Shown: piece after piece, positions 36,962-45,750 of the stretch
Position numbering within the stretch: position 1 is the stretch's first letter
Layout: each line of letters starts with the position of its first letter
Origin: Pseudomonadales bacterium
GTDB taxonomy: Bacteria > Pseudomonadota > Gammaproteobacteria > Pseudomonadales > JANQJO01
Direction: 5' to 3'
DNA: 51,870 nucleotides
NCBI GenBank assembly: GCA_028281605.1
Contig: JANQJO010000104.1
Coordinates: 1 to 51,870, forward strand
Translations under genes and position numbers: made by a program
The notes under the pieces: generated by a model
The model's input: only the letters and a program-made list of their open reading frames with translations
Database searches by the model: none
What the model was told of the DNA's origin: nothing

Positions 36962-39553
36962 ATGGTATTTCCTTCAAATTTTCTTATCTATACTGTCACT
37001 AAACATAGCAAAATCATATCTGCACAATTAAGTTGTACCTTCAACATAAACAGGATTATCCAGAATTTGAGACTTAGGACCCAAATTTTACTCATCATTA
37101 TTCCCTTAGTATTAATTCAAATGCTTACTTTAGGTTGGGTCGCTTATGATCATCTTGAAAGCATTTCACAACAACGCACACTAAATCAAAACAAGGTCTT
37201 ACTCGATCAAATTGTCACTAACTTACAGTCTGAAATTGACAGTGTCGTTGCTCACACACATACCGTCTCTCACTTTGGCTTGTTGCAACGTTACTTGCTA
37301 ACAACAGACCAGGATACAAAATACACATTACTATATCCTTCCCTTTTAGAGCTTTTTTTGAACTTTCAGAAGACATTTTCCAACTATCATGCCATACATT
37401 TATTCGAACCGGACGGAACTGAAGATATTCGATCTACTCTAGCAATACCTGCAGACAGCTACGATAAAGAAATTAAATTTCAACTTGAACTTTTTAAAAA
37501 AAATAAAAGACCTATCTCTATAACATTTTCCAAAAACCTTATCAAAGGTAAGCATATAATGTTTGTGTCAAAGCGGCTGGAATTGGGAGATGCATCTTAT
37601 CTTGAATCTAGTTTAGAAAAACAAATTGGCGGTTACTTATTAATTAGCATGAGTCTTTCAGCTTTGACGCAAAATTTAAATATTGATGACAGTAATCAAG
37701 GTTACCTGTTTTTTACTAACCAAAAAGGGGAAATATTACATCACCAACAAGACACTAAACTTAAACAACATTTACCCTCCCATGTTTTTTTTGAATTAAT
37801 GAACAAACAAACTCATTTAAATCCACATTTAGTTGAAATTTTTGATGAACCAAGTTATGTCATCAGTCAAAAAGTATATGAAGGTTTATTTGCATTTAGT
37901 GCATTACCTCAACAAATACTACACGATCTGGGCAATCATCTGGCTTGGATTGTTGCCAGTATCACTTTGTTGGGAATATTGTTAACAGGTGCCACACTCT
38001 ATTATTTAATGAATTGGATCTTAGTTATGCCCATATCACAATTAAATGATGCCACAAATTTAATTTCCACTGGAAATTTAACTGGCCGGTTTAATGTTAA
38101 AGCCTCTGGAGAAATTGGTGAACTAGCACACTCTTTTAAACATATGTGTACCGCGCTCAGTACCTCACGAAAAAAAATTCAACAAATTGCCTATTTAGAC
38201 AGTTTAACCGGCTTACCAAATCGTAGAATGATGGATGAGTATTTGGATCAATTGCTAGATTTTTGCAAAAACAAAAAAAAATGTATGGCTCTATTGCTGT
38301 TAGATTTAGATAATTTTAAATGGGTCAATGATTCATTAGGCCATCAAACAGGAGATGAATTACTAAAATTAGTCACCAAACGTTTATTAAAATGTCTACG
38401 TAATGACTGTTTATTTAGGGATGGGCTGCCAACTGTCATTGAAGACAGAACGGATTTTATGGCAAGGCTTGGTGGAGACGAATTTGTCATTTTTCTTTCA
38501 GGTATGGCTGATATGAAATCCACGGCAAACGTGGCTCAAAGAATGATCAATCAGCTGTCTGAACCATTTAATATAAATAAGCAGGAATTTTTTATTACTG
38601 TAAGTATTGGTATGTCACTTTATCCAAGCGACACCGAAGACAAAAACACCTTGTTTAAGAACGCTGATTTAGCTTTATACAAAGCCAAAGAAGAAGGTAA
38701 AAGTACTTATAGAGTTTACACACCTGCATTGAATGAAAAAATTAGCAACCAGGTTTCAATCGAACAAAAAGTCCGAGGCGCTTTACGTCGAGACGAGTTA
38801 AAACTTCACTTTCAACCCATTTTAGAGTTAAGCACCCATACCGTAGTCGGCTTTGAAGCCCTGCTTCGCTGGAAAAATAAAGATGCTTTAATGGCTCCAG
38901 AATTATTTATTCCTATTATGGAAGAAACAGGTGTCATCATTCCTGTGGGTGAATGGATACTGAAACAAGTCTGTGAAGAACTGGAAAAGCTGATGTCATG
39001 CAGTAGTGTGGTACCATTTATTGCAATCAATATATCCAGTGTACAATTGTTACGATCGAACTACCTTCAAATGCTAAAGCGAGTAACTCAATCTTATTCC
39101 ATAGATTTGAAACACCTTCACCTAGAAATCACTGAAAGTCGTTTTATGGATTTGGACAGTAAAGCCATTAAAACATTACAAGATATTCGAAAATTGGGTA
39201 TCGTTATTTCCTTGGATGATTTTGGTACTGGATATTCATCACTGGCTCGCCTAAAAAATTTACCTATTGATACACTCAAGGTGGACCGCTCGTTTATTCG
39301 GAACATTTGCAAATCAAACTCTCAAGATGCGGCTATTGTTTCAGCTATAATCTGTATGGGTCACAGCTTAGAATTATCGGTACTAATAGAAGGGGTAGAA
39401 AACTACAGTCAATTAAAATTAGTGAGAAATATGGGGTGTGATTTTGTCCAAGGGTTTTTAATTGGCAAACCTTCTACATCGTTTCCGATTGAGTTAGTAA
39501 AAAATGGATTGCATAGGCCTCTTTCTGAGAACTCTTGGCTTTCTATTGTTTAA
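36962..39553 (+). CDS. Membrane-bound GGDEF-EAL protein (c-di-GMP turnover)
   Basis: 863 aa. First membrane helix at about 40-62, a periplasmic sensor region (65-325), a second helix at about 327-353, HAMP (about 350-400), GGDEF domain with intact GGDEF at 504-508, and EAL domain with EALLRW at 632-637, DDFGTGYSSLARL and KVDRSFI. Both domains keep their signature motifs, so it could be bifunctional. The inhibitory I-site does not fit RxxD; DRTD stands at that place. A roughly 15-residue insertion (LFRDGLPTVIEDR) precedes GGDEF. Standing between speD and speE, it may sense periplasmic polyamines, as some such proteins do, but this is inference from position. Confidence 0.9.
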   Translation: MVFPSNFLIYTVTKHSKIISAQLSCTFNINRIIQNLRLRTQILLIIIPLVLIQMLTLGWVAYDHLESISQQRTLNQNKVLLDQIVTNLQSEIDSVVAHTHTVSHFGLLQRYLLTTDQDTKYTLLYPSLLELFLNFQKTFSNYHAIHLFEPDGTEDIRSTLAIPADSYDKEIKFQLELFKKNKRPISITFSKNLIKGKHIMFVSKRLELGDASYLESSLEKQIGGYLLISMSLSALTQNLNIDDSNQGYLFFTNQKGEILHHQQDTKLKQHLPSHVFFELMNKQTHLNPHLVEIFDEPSYVISQKVYEGLFAFSALPQQILHDLGNHLAWIVASITLLGILLTGATLYYLMNWILVMPISQLNDATNLISTGNLTGRFNVKASGEIGELAHSFKHMCTALSTSRKKIQQIAYLDSLTGLPNRRMMDEYLDQLLDFCKNKKKCMALLLLDLDNFKWVNDSLGHQTGDELLKLVTKRLLKCLRNDCLFRDGLPTVIEDRTDFMARLGGDEFVIFLSGMADMKSTANVAQRMINQLSEPFNINKQEFFITVSIGMSLYPSDTEDKNTLFKNADLALYKAKEEGKSTYRVYTPALNEKISNQVSIEQKVRGALRRDELKLHFQPILELSTHTVVGFEALLRWKNKDALMAPELFIPIMEETGVIIPVGEWILKQVCEELEKLMSCSSVVPFIAINISSVQLLRSNYLQMLKRVTQSYSIDLKHLHLEITESRFMDLDSKAIKTLQDIRKLGIVISLDDFGTGYSSLARLKNLPIDTLKVDRSFIRNICKSNSQDAAIVSAIICMGHSLELSVLIEGVENYSQLKLVRNMGCDFVQGFLIGKPSTSFPIELVKNGLHRPLSENSWLSIV

Positions 39554-39795
39554 GAAACGTAAGAATTTCTGAAGCTATAGCGAGACCCAAAATGATTCGA
39601 TATTTATTTTGGAAGCCGTTGGCGGCAAGAATGCCGTCATCGAACTATAAGGGAACACTCGTGCTTTCATAGGGCCAACCCCTTACCATAAAACAGCCCT
39701 TCACACAGTCGAATCCCGCCTGAAGCAAAGCAATATCAAATCTTTAATACTATAAAACCAAGTATTTATTCAATAAAATAACTATTTTCTTATTT

Positions 39796-39857
39796 TTACC
39801 GTGAAAATACCTTTTTCATCACTTGGGGTGACGAAAAAGGCATCGCTCATGGCTGTT
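39796..39857. repeat. 62-bp hairpin repeat, family A, copy 3
   Basis: Stem CCTTTTTCATCAC / GTGACGAAAAAGG. It abuts copy 4, sharing its last two bases (TT), so the two stand in direct tandem with a 60-bp period. Confidence 0.9.
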
Positions 39858-39917
39858 ACCGTGAAAATGCGATTTTCATCACCTAGGGTGACGCTTATTG
39901 CATTGCTCATGGCTGTT
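39856..39917. repeat. 62-bp hairpin repeat, family A, copy 4
   Basis: The left arm (GATTTTCATCACC) is kept, but the right arm (GGTGACGCTTATTGC) is changed in the outer stem, so only an inner hairpin of seven pairs survives. It lies about 70 bp before the decayed speD promoter. Confidence 0.85.
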
Positions 39918-39984
39918 TTCATAGGTAAAGAAATAGCAAGTAAAGTCTTTTTTAAATTTTTAGGTAAAACTCTGGTTATGTGGC

Positions 39985-40093
39985 TATAATTTTTTTAAGC
40001 ATAACTGGAGATATAAATATGTTCTATTTCCTGACTCATGGCTTTATTGGAGTTCACATGCCTTGGAGAAATCCAAGATACAAACATCTATAG
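39985..40093 (+). pseudogene. Remnant of a second speD: promoter plus about 15 codons, then frameshift
   Basis: TATAAT (39985-39990), GGAGATATAAAT and an ATG (40019) start the frame MFYFLTHGFIGVH. This matches intact SpeD MSYLLNHEFIGVH. One inserted base in ATGCCTTGG (speD: ATACTTGG) shifts the frame, which then stops at TAG 40091-40093; the shifted frame would read LGE, as in SpeD. The matching DNA includes the promoter (gtggctataattttttt versus gtgactataattcttta). It sits directly upstream of speE and may now supply its promoter. Confidence 0.75.
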
Positions 40094-40139
40094 AATTTTT
40101 CATACTTCTCAACCTAAATTACTTAAATAACGGTGAATC

Positions 40140-41054
40140 ATGTCTTACAATCAAATTAACTCTGATATTTGGGTTACAGAACACATCTCACCTTATGATA
40201 TTTTTCACCACGGCATTACTAAGGTTTTTATACATAGACAAACAAAATTTCAAAACATGGCGATAGTGGAATCAGGGCCCAATGGAAAAGCTTTAGTGTT
40301 AGATGGAAAGTGGCAAAGCTGTGTTGGTGATGAATTTACATATCATGAACCTTTGGTTCACCCTGCATGCATCTTTCATGGTGACCCCAAAAATATTTTA
40401 ATTTTGGGTGGTGGTGAAGGAGCTACCATACGTGAAGCGCTTAAATGGAACAATTTGGAAAATGTTACCATGGTTGACCTGGACGGCGAAGTAGTTGAAG
40501 CTTGTAAAGAACATTTAGGAGAAATTCATCAAGGAGCTTTTGATGATCATCGCTTACATTTACACATTATCGACGCTTTTGAGTTTATTGAAAAAACTGA
40601 CATGCTCTGGGATGTGGTCATCTCTGATTTATCAGACCCCGTTGAAGGCGGTCCATCATCTAAACTTTTTACCAAAGATTTTTTCGAACGCATAAAAAAA
40701 ATCTTGTCTAGTCAAGGTATATTCACCGTACAGGCTGGGCCTACTGGTCCTATGGAGCTAGAATTGCATGTACGCTTAATTAACACCCTTAGAACAGTTT
40801 TTCCTTACACTCATTCATACACCTCCTATACTCCCAGTTTTGTCAGCCCCTGGGGGTTTGGAATAGCATCTAATAACCTTATAACATTGCCAATTAACCC
40901 AAAAGATATCGATACAGTCCTCATAAAAAAAACTACAGCAAATTTTAAAATGATAGATGGTGTCTCCTTGCTTGGAATGTTTAGTACACCTAAATTTTTG
41001 CGTGATGCCATTGCAGACCAATTTGATAAATCACTTTGTCAAAAGTTACACTGA
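40140..41054 (+). CDS. speE: Polyamine aminopropyltransferase, ACL5/thermospermine-synthase-like
   Basis: 304 aa. Rossmann methyltransferase-like fold with the decarboxylated-SAM motif ILGGGEGATIRE, a ligand-binding VDLDGEVVEACK, and the gate-keeper segment ISDLSDPVEGGPSSKLFTKDFF. The DPVEGGP, TVQAGPTGPMEL and YTPSFVSPWGFGIAS stretches resemble plant and algal ACL5 thermospermine synthase (DLADPVEGGP, TQAGP, HIPSFADTWGWVMASD) more than E. coli SpeE. It transfers an aminopropyl group from decarboxylated SAM (made by SpeD) to a polyamine. A GGTGA stands about 4 bp before the ATG. Symbol given for the family; the product could be thermospermine or spermidine. Confidence 0.85.
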   Translation: MSYNQINSDIWVTEHISPYDIFHHGITKVFIHRQTKFQNMAIVESGPNGKALVLDGKWQSCVGDEFTYHEPLVHPACIFHGDPKNILILGGGEGATIREALKWNNLENVTMVDLDGEVVEACKEHLGEIHQGAFDDHRLHLHIIDAFEFIEKTDMLWDVVISDLSDPVEGGPSSKLFTKDFFERIKKILSSQGIFTVQAGPTGPMELELHVRLINTLRTVFPYTHSYTSYTPSFVSPWGFGIASNNLITLPINPKDIDTVLIKKTTANFKMIDGVSLLGMFSTPKFLRDAIADQFDKSLCQKLH

Positions 41055-41128
41055 GTAATATTATAAGTAAACGTCACAGCATCGCCCCAAAAGTCCAATC
41101 ACCGTAGGTATAAATTAAGCTTTTTGGA

Positions 41129-41237
41129 CCTAAGGAATGGTCACGAAATAACTTTAACATTTTCCGCTGCTGAACTCGCTACGCTCAGACAAGCATCCGC
41201 TCCAAATGTTAAAGTTATTTCGTGACTATTCCTTAGG
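41129..41237. mobile_element. 109-bp MITE-like inverted repeat, family B, copy 2
   Basis: Arms of 34 bp (41129-41162 and 41204-41237; outer end cctaaggaat, inner end taacattt) differ at only one position. The core, read on the minus strand, is GGAGCGGATGCTTGTCTGAGC and continues TAGCGAGTTCAG, nearly the same as copy 1 at 10608-10707. Stems differ between the copies, but each is self-complementary. Confidence 0.85.
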
Positions 41238-41588
41238 AGGTGTGACAAAATAAATTGGTAATGGCAATTTTTGCGCAATTTTTCCAAAAAGTTCGGTGTC
41301 GTATCAGAATGGACTACGGAGTTACGACATTTGGTGATTAGCATCGATCATTTAAACACATCAGCAAAAAAGGTGTTGCCGAAACTACTCGAAAGCTCAC
41401 TTCTAACACCAAAATGGTTTTTGATTATCTGAAAATACGGTTTCTTAGTGGTTAGAACAAATTAGCCCTGACCTAAAACCGGGAATCAACTTGGTTTGAA
41501 AATCATACAATTTCAACAGGCTAGTTCATACCCTAGGGTGAACCGCCTACGTGATTATGATGCTTTTTCTGCATATTGCCCTTCCAAA
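41238..41588. other. Non-coding stretch before the zinc island, possible element remnant
   Basis: It starts with AGGAGGTGTGACAAAATAA-like sequence that resembles the terminal arm of family B copy 1 (TTAGGAGGTGTCCCAGAATAA). It may therefore be the edge of a related, decayed element. No frame here reads as convincing protein on either strand. The Zur box follows at 41589. Confidence 0.35.
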
Positions 41589-41605
41589 ATGTTACATTGT
41601 AACAT
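41589..41605 (+). promoter_or_regulatory. Zur box
   Basis: The perfect palindrome ATGTTACA-T-TGTAACAT matches the core of the gammaproteobacterial Zur operator (ATGTTATA...TATAACAT type). It stands 67 bp upstream of the first zinc gene, with the zur gene itself at the end of the same cluster. It predicts repression of the island when zinc is plentiful. Confidence 0.8.
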
Positions 41606-41672
41606 ATCATATATCGCCGATAGTATGGTAAGTCATTTACACTAGAAGGTTCTTGGTAGGAGGGAATCTTAA

Positions 41673-42881
41673 ATGCAACAGCAAAATCGTCTCCCTGTGA
41701 CGGTACTCTCAGGCTTTCTTGGCGCTGGAAAAACCACTGTATTGAGTCATATATTGAACAATCGAGAGGGAAAAAAGGTCGCTGTAATCGTAAACGATAT
41801 GAGCGATATCAATATTGATTCTGCAATTGTGCAACATGAAGTCTCTCTAAATCGTAGTGAAGAAAAGCTTGTTGAAATGAGTAACGGTTGTATTTGTTGC
41901 ACCCTACGCGAAGATCTTTTACTAGAAGTTGGCAAGCTAGCCAAGGATGGTAAATTTGACTACCTGGTTATTGAATCCACAGGTATCTCAGAACCCCTAC
42001 CCGTGGCGGAAACCTTCACCTTCGCAGATGAAAACGGTGTATCTCTATCTGATATTGCAAACTTAGATACTATGGTGACAGTGGTTGATGCGGTTAATTT
42101 CCTTAAAGACTACGATGAGGCGCAGTCCCTTCAAGAAGCTGGAGAATCACTGGGTGAAGAAGATGAGCGTAGCGTAGCAGATTTGTTGATTGACCAAGTT
42201 GAATTTGCTGATGTGATTCTTATCAGCAAAATTGATCTCGTGAAACCCAGTGATATTGAGCGTCTGACAGCCACTCTTAGAACACTTAACACAACTGCGC
42301 GCTTGATTCCTATTGAAAAAGGCAAAGTAGATATTAATGTTGTACTGAATACTGGGCTCTTTGACTTTGAACGTGCTCAACAAGCACCAGGCTGGCTCAA
42401 AGAAATGCGGGGGGAACATGTCCCTGAGACTGAAGAATATGGCATTGGCAGCTTTAGCTATGTAGCTCGTCGTCCTTTTCATCCTAAAAAATTCTATGAA
42501 TTCCTTCATGATATACAACAGTTCGGTAAATTAATACGATCGAAGGGGTATTTCTGGCTTGCCACACGCCCAGAATTTGCTGGACAATGGAGTCAAGCCG
42601 GAGGTATGGCTCGCCATGGCTTTGCAGGCATGTTCTGGAAAGCTATCCCGAAAGAAAATTGGCCTAAAGATAAGGATTATCTTGAGTCCATTCGAAAGCA
42701 ATGGGTTGAACCCTTTGGTGATATGCGTCAAGAATTGGTATTCATCGGCCAAGGCTTAGATCAAGAAAAAATGACACTTGCATTAAACGATTGTCTACTG
42801 TCAGAAGATGAACTTCTCAGAGGAAAAGAGCATTGGGCTACGCTTAGTGACCCCTTTCCGGTTTGGAGGGAAAACGCATGA
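41673..42881 (+). CDS. COG0523 (CobW-like) GTP-binding zinc metallochaperone
   Basis: 402 aa. Walker [10 protein letters not shown] (residues 14-22), the metal-binding CxCC in [11 protein letters not shown] (about 71-80), Walker B-like [12 protein letters not shown], the NKxD-type ISKIDLV, and a C-terminal CobW_C domain ([18 protein letters not shown]). Zur-controlled COG0523 proteins (ZigA/ZagA/YciC) deliver zinc to essential enzymes during starvation, using GTP. GGAGG lies near the ATG. First gene of the island, downstream of the Zur box; its stop overlaps the next start (ATGA). Confidence 0.9.
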   Translation: MQQQNRLPVTVLSGFLGAGKTTVLSHILNNREGKKVAVIVNDMSDINIDSAIVQHEVSLNRSEEKLVEMSNGCICCTLREDLLLEVGKLAKDGKFDYLVIESTGISEPLPVAETFTFADENGVSLSDIANLDTMVTVVDAVNFLKDYDEAQSLQEAGESLGEEDERSVADLLIDQVEFADVILISKIDLVKPSDIERLTATLRTLNTTARLIPIEKGKVDINVVLNTGLFDFERAQQAPGWLKEMRGEHVPETEEYGIGSFSYVARRPFHPKKFYEFLHDIQQFGKLIRSKGYFWLATRPEFAGQWSQAGGMARHGFAGMFWKAIPKENWPKDKDYLESIRKQWVEPFGDMRQELVFIGQGLDQEKMTLALNDCLLSEDELLRGKEHWATLSDPFPVWRENA

Positions 42882-43555
42882 GTGCTATTACGATACTTAA
42901 CTCACGTACTCCTTCTAAAACTAGAACACGCCAATCAATAGAAGGAAAAGACCCGTGTGTTTTTACGGACATTTACCGTGATGATACAAACATGGTAATT
43001 TGGCAACGGGCACTATCTATAGAACTTCAAAAAGCAGTCAAGCAACTTATCTTGCTAAAGCCAAACTTTCAAAGTGCAATGGTGGTTACACCAAAGAACT
43101 CTCTTGCGAGCTTGAATGAGTCACTGGACGCATATGATGGTTCTAGAACTTTAAGTAAGGATATCTCAAGTCTAGTGGATATGTTTTGTTGCCTATTTGA
43201 TTTGAAGCAAGTAGGTCTGAGAATCACGATTTTAGATCGAGCCATGTGTCCAAAGTTCCATGTTGATCGAGTCCCCTGCCGCTTAGTCACTACATATCAA
43301 GGCATTGCCACACAATGGCTTCATCACAATAAAGTTGATCGATCAAAATTGGGTGGTGGTAATGAAGGAAAAACGGATGAACAATCTGGTCTCTTTAATA
43401 ACTTACAAGATATTCACCAACTTAGAACAGGAGATGTTGCGTTGCTTAAAGGAGAAGCTTGGGAGGGAAATGAAAATGCGGGACTGGTACATAGATCGCC
43501 ATCTTTACTACCAAATGAGGTGCGACTGCTATGCACGTTGGATTTCGTTGATTAA
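42878..43555 (+). CDS. DUF1826 domain protein of the zinc regulon
   Basis: About 225 aa from the ATG at 42878, which overlaps the preceding stop and follows GGAGGGAAAACGC. It contains [25 protein letters not shown] and [21 protein letters not shown], the conserved DUF1826 blocks with several His and Cys residues that could bind metal or iron. The function is unknown. DUF1826 genes often follow COG0523 genes in Zur regulons, which agrees with this position. No signal peptide, so cytoplasmic. Confidence 0.85.
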   Translation: MSAITILNSRTPSKTRTRQSIEGKDPCVFTDIYRDDTNMVIWQRALSIELQKAVKQLILLKPNFQSAMVVTPKNSLASLNESLDAYDGSRTLSKDISSLVDMFCCLFDLKQVGLRITILDRAMCPKFHVDRVPCRLVTTYQGIATQWLHHNKVDRSKLGGGNEGKTDEQSGLFNNLQDIHQLRTGDVALLKGEAWEGNENAGLVHRSPSLLPNEVRLLCTLDFVD

Positions 43556-43582
43556 ACAATTAATAACCTATAGGAGATATAG

Positions 43583-44821
43583 ATGAAACTTAAAATTACA
43601 TTGGCTGCATTGATTGCTGCTTTATCCACTTCGACACATGCTAAGACTACAGGTAAGATTTCTGGAACAGAGTTCAACCCTGCTATTAGCTTCATTCTGG
43701 ATGGTCGATACACGGATATTGATAGCAGTGAATTAGAATTGCCAGGCTTTCAGCTCGGTGGTGAAGCTGGATTACCAGAAAATGGTTTCTCCACGGGACA
43801 TAATGAACTTTCAATATCGGCAAATATCGACGATAAATTCTATGGCCTTATGACTTCTGCGATTGTTTTCGAAGGAGGTGAAACAGAGTTTGAACTTGAA
43901 GAAGCCTATATCGAAACCTTGAAGCTTGGCTCAGGCTTTACAATTAAGGGCGGGCGCTTCTTTTCAGGCATCGGCTATTTAAATGGAATACACGATCACG
44001 CACATGACTTTGCCGATCGACCTCTTGTTTATGATGCTTTGTTTGGCGGCCATCTTGTGGATACAGGTGTCCAAGCTCGATGGGTAGCACCCACTGATCT
44101 GTTTATCAACTTAGGCGCTGAAGTTATAACAGGCTCTGAGTTCCCTGGCGGTGAAAATGAGGACGGCAATAAAGGATTGGCTTTATTTATAAAAACAGGT
44201 GGCGATATTAATGCCAGCTCAAGTTGGCAGTTTGGCGCAAGTTTTTACCAATCAGAATTTGATGTACGTGAAGCTGGCGGACATCATCACGGCGGAGAAG
44301 AAACTGAAGCAGACAATGAATTGTTAAATGGTGAAGTCGATGTTACTGGGATTGATTTTATTTACAAGTGGGCGCCAGATGGGAATCGTAAAAATAAGAA
44401 CTTTAAGCTTCAAGCTGAATATTTCGTAAAAAATGAAGAAGGCGATGCTGAATTTACTGAAGATAGCAATACAGCAGAGGCAAGTTACGATGGCGAACAA
44501 ACAGGCTTTTATATTCAAGGTGTCTATCAATTCATGCCAGCTTGGAGAGTTGGATTAAGGTATGATCATCTTGAAGCAGATAATATCATTGCTGACTTCG
44601 TAAATGGAGGAATAGACGAAGATGAATTCCTTGAAGAATCTGGTCTTGGTGCAGAAGACGATCCAAACAAAACCAGCATTATGCTTGACTACTCACCCAG
44701 TCACTTCAGTCGCATTCGTCTTCAATACAGCCAGCTTGACAATGGCCATGAAGATACCAATGATATTGTTACCCTTCAATATACGATGAGTTTAGGTGCT
44801 CATGGTGCCCACACATTCTAG
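43583..44821 (+). CDS. Putative zinc-responsive outer-membrane beta-barrel porin
   Basis: 412 aa. Cleavable signal peptide (LTLAALIAAL-like core, cut near THA-KTTG, residues 1-20). The rest alternates amphipathic strands typical of a beta barrel and ends in a C-terminal Phe (HGAHTF), the usual outer-membrane barrel ending. A surface loop is rich in His and Glu (GGHHHGGEETEAD), and another reads GIHDHAHDF, suitable for divalent metal. There is no TonB box or plug domain, so it is a porin rather than a TonB-dependent receptor. AGGAG lies 7 bp before the ATG. It lies inside the Zur island, 27 bp after DUF1826. The zinc role is inferred from context and His content. Confidence 0.75.
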   Translation: MKLKITLAALIAALSTSTHAKTTGKISGTEFNPAISFILDGRYTDIDSSELELPGFQLGGEAGLPENGFSTGHNELSISANIDDKFYGLMTSAIVFEGGETEFELEEAYIETLKLGSGFTIKGGRFFSGIGYLNGIHDHAHDFADRPLVYDALFGGHLVDTGVQARWVAPTDLFINLGAEVITGSEFPGGENEDGNKGLALFIKTGGDINASSSWQFGASFYQSEFDVREAGGHHHGGEETEADNELLNGEVDVTGIDFIYKWAPDGNRKNKNFKLQAEYFVKNEEGDAEFTEDSNTAEASYDGEQTGFYIQGVYQFMPAWRVGLRYDHLEADNIIADFVNGGIDEDEFLEESGLGAEDDPNKTSIMLDYSPSHFSRIRLQYSQLDNGHEDTNDIVTLQYTMSLGAHGAHTF

Positions 44822-44835
44822 AGAGTACATCCATT

Positions 44836-45735
44836 ATGAAACTTTTGACACCAACACTTGGTTTAATTTTGTTCTTATTGGCATCGCCTGCATCAGCAGT
44901 GGTGAAAGTTTTTGCCTGCGAGCCAGAATGGAAAGCTTTGGTTGAAACACTCGGTGGTGAGTATGTGAAAGCCTCCTCAGCCACAACTGCCTTTCAAGAT
45001 CCTCATTATATTGAGGCTCGCCCATCTCTCATAGCAAAAACGCGCCGTGCGGACCTTATAGTTTGCACCGGTGCAGAACTTGAGGTCGGGTGGTTACCGC
45101 TCCTTCTCAGGCAGTCAGGTAATTCCGCTATACAAAAAAATGAGCTAGGATATTTTCTTGCAGCTGATCAGGTTGAACGAATCGAAGTACCAGAGAACCT
45201 AGATCGTAGCCAAGGAGATCTACATGCCTCGGGGAATCCTCATGTGCATTGGGGACCATATCGTTTATTGACCATCGCAAAAGCGCTATCTGATCGATTG
45301 CAAAAGTTGGATGCAAAACATGTTGCTCAATACCGACAGCGATACCAAGCTTTTGCAACAAAATGGAAAAAACAGATTAGTAAGTGGGAATCTCAGGCTG
45401 CAGAGCTAAAAGGTAAAAAAGTCATTGTTTATCACAAAAACTGGAGCTATCTATTGAATTGGCTTGGAATTGAAATGGTTGGCAATTTAGAACCAAAACC
45501 TGGTTTACCCCCGACCAGTGCGCATCTTGCCAATTTGCTCGAATTGACTCGTTCTACTGAGATCAGTTACATTATGACGACCAATTTTCAGAATGATAAA
45601 GGCGCCCGTTGGCTAAGTGAGAAAACAGATATCCCTATACTGAGCTTGCCCTATACTGTTGGCGGTGATAAAAAAGCGAGTGATCTCATATCATTATACG
45701 ATGGGGTGATTTCCGCTTTAACTAATTACCAATAG
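44836..45735 (+). CDS. znuA: Zinc ABC transporter substrate-binding protein ZnuA-like
   Basis: 299 aa. Signal peptide to about residue 21 (LLASPASA-VVK). Metal ligands typical of the cluster 9 family are visible: DPHYIEARP and NPHVHWGP, plus VIVYHKNWSYL in the C-terminal lobe. The usual His-rich loop between the lobes is absent, so it is a compact member, like those for Zn or Mn. It would deliver zinc to the ZnuB-like permease encoded 15 bp downstream. Manganese cannot be ruled out by sequence, but the Zur setting favours zinc. Confidence 0.85.
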   Translation: MKLLTPTLGLILFLLASPASAVVKVFACEPEWKALVETLGGEYVKASSATTAFQDPHYIEARPSLIAKTRRADLIVCTGAELEVGWLPLLLRQSGNSAIQKNELGYFLAADQVERIEVPENLDRSQGDLHASGNPHVHWGPYRLLTIAKALSDRLQKLDAKHVAQYRQRYQAFATKWKKQISKWESQAAELKGKKVIVYHKNWSYLLNWLGIEMVGNLEPKPGLPPTSAHLANLLELTRSTEISYIMTTNFQNDKGARWLSEKTDIPILSLPYTVGGDKKASDLISLYDGVISALTNYQ

Positions 45736-45750
45736 GTAGACCTACTAGTG

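Noticed and set aside
39661..39735. TCGAATCCCGCC at about 39709, like the T-loop and 3' end of a tRNA
   Set aside because: No cloverleaf partner stems, anticodon arm or CCA-side acceptor pairing can be found upstream; probably chance.
41141..41344. A minus-strand frame of about 67 codons before the zinc island
   Set aside because: More than a third of it is the family B palindrome; no start signal and no recognisable protein pattern.
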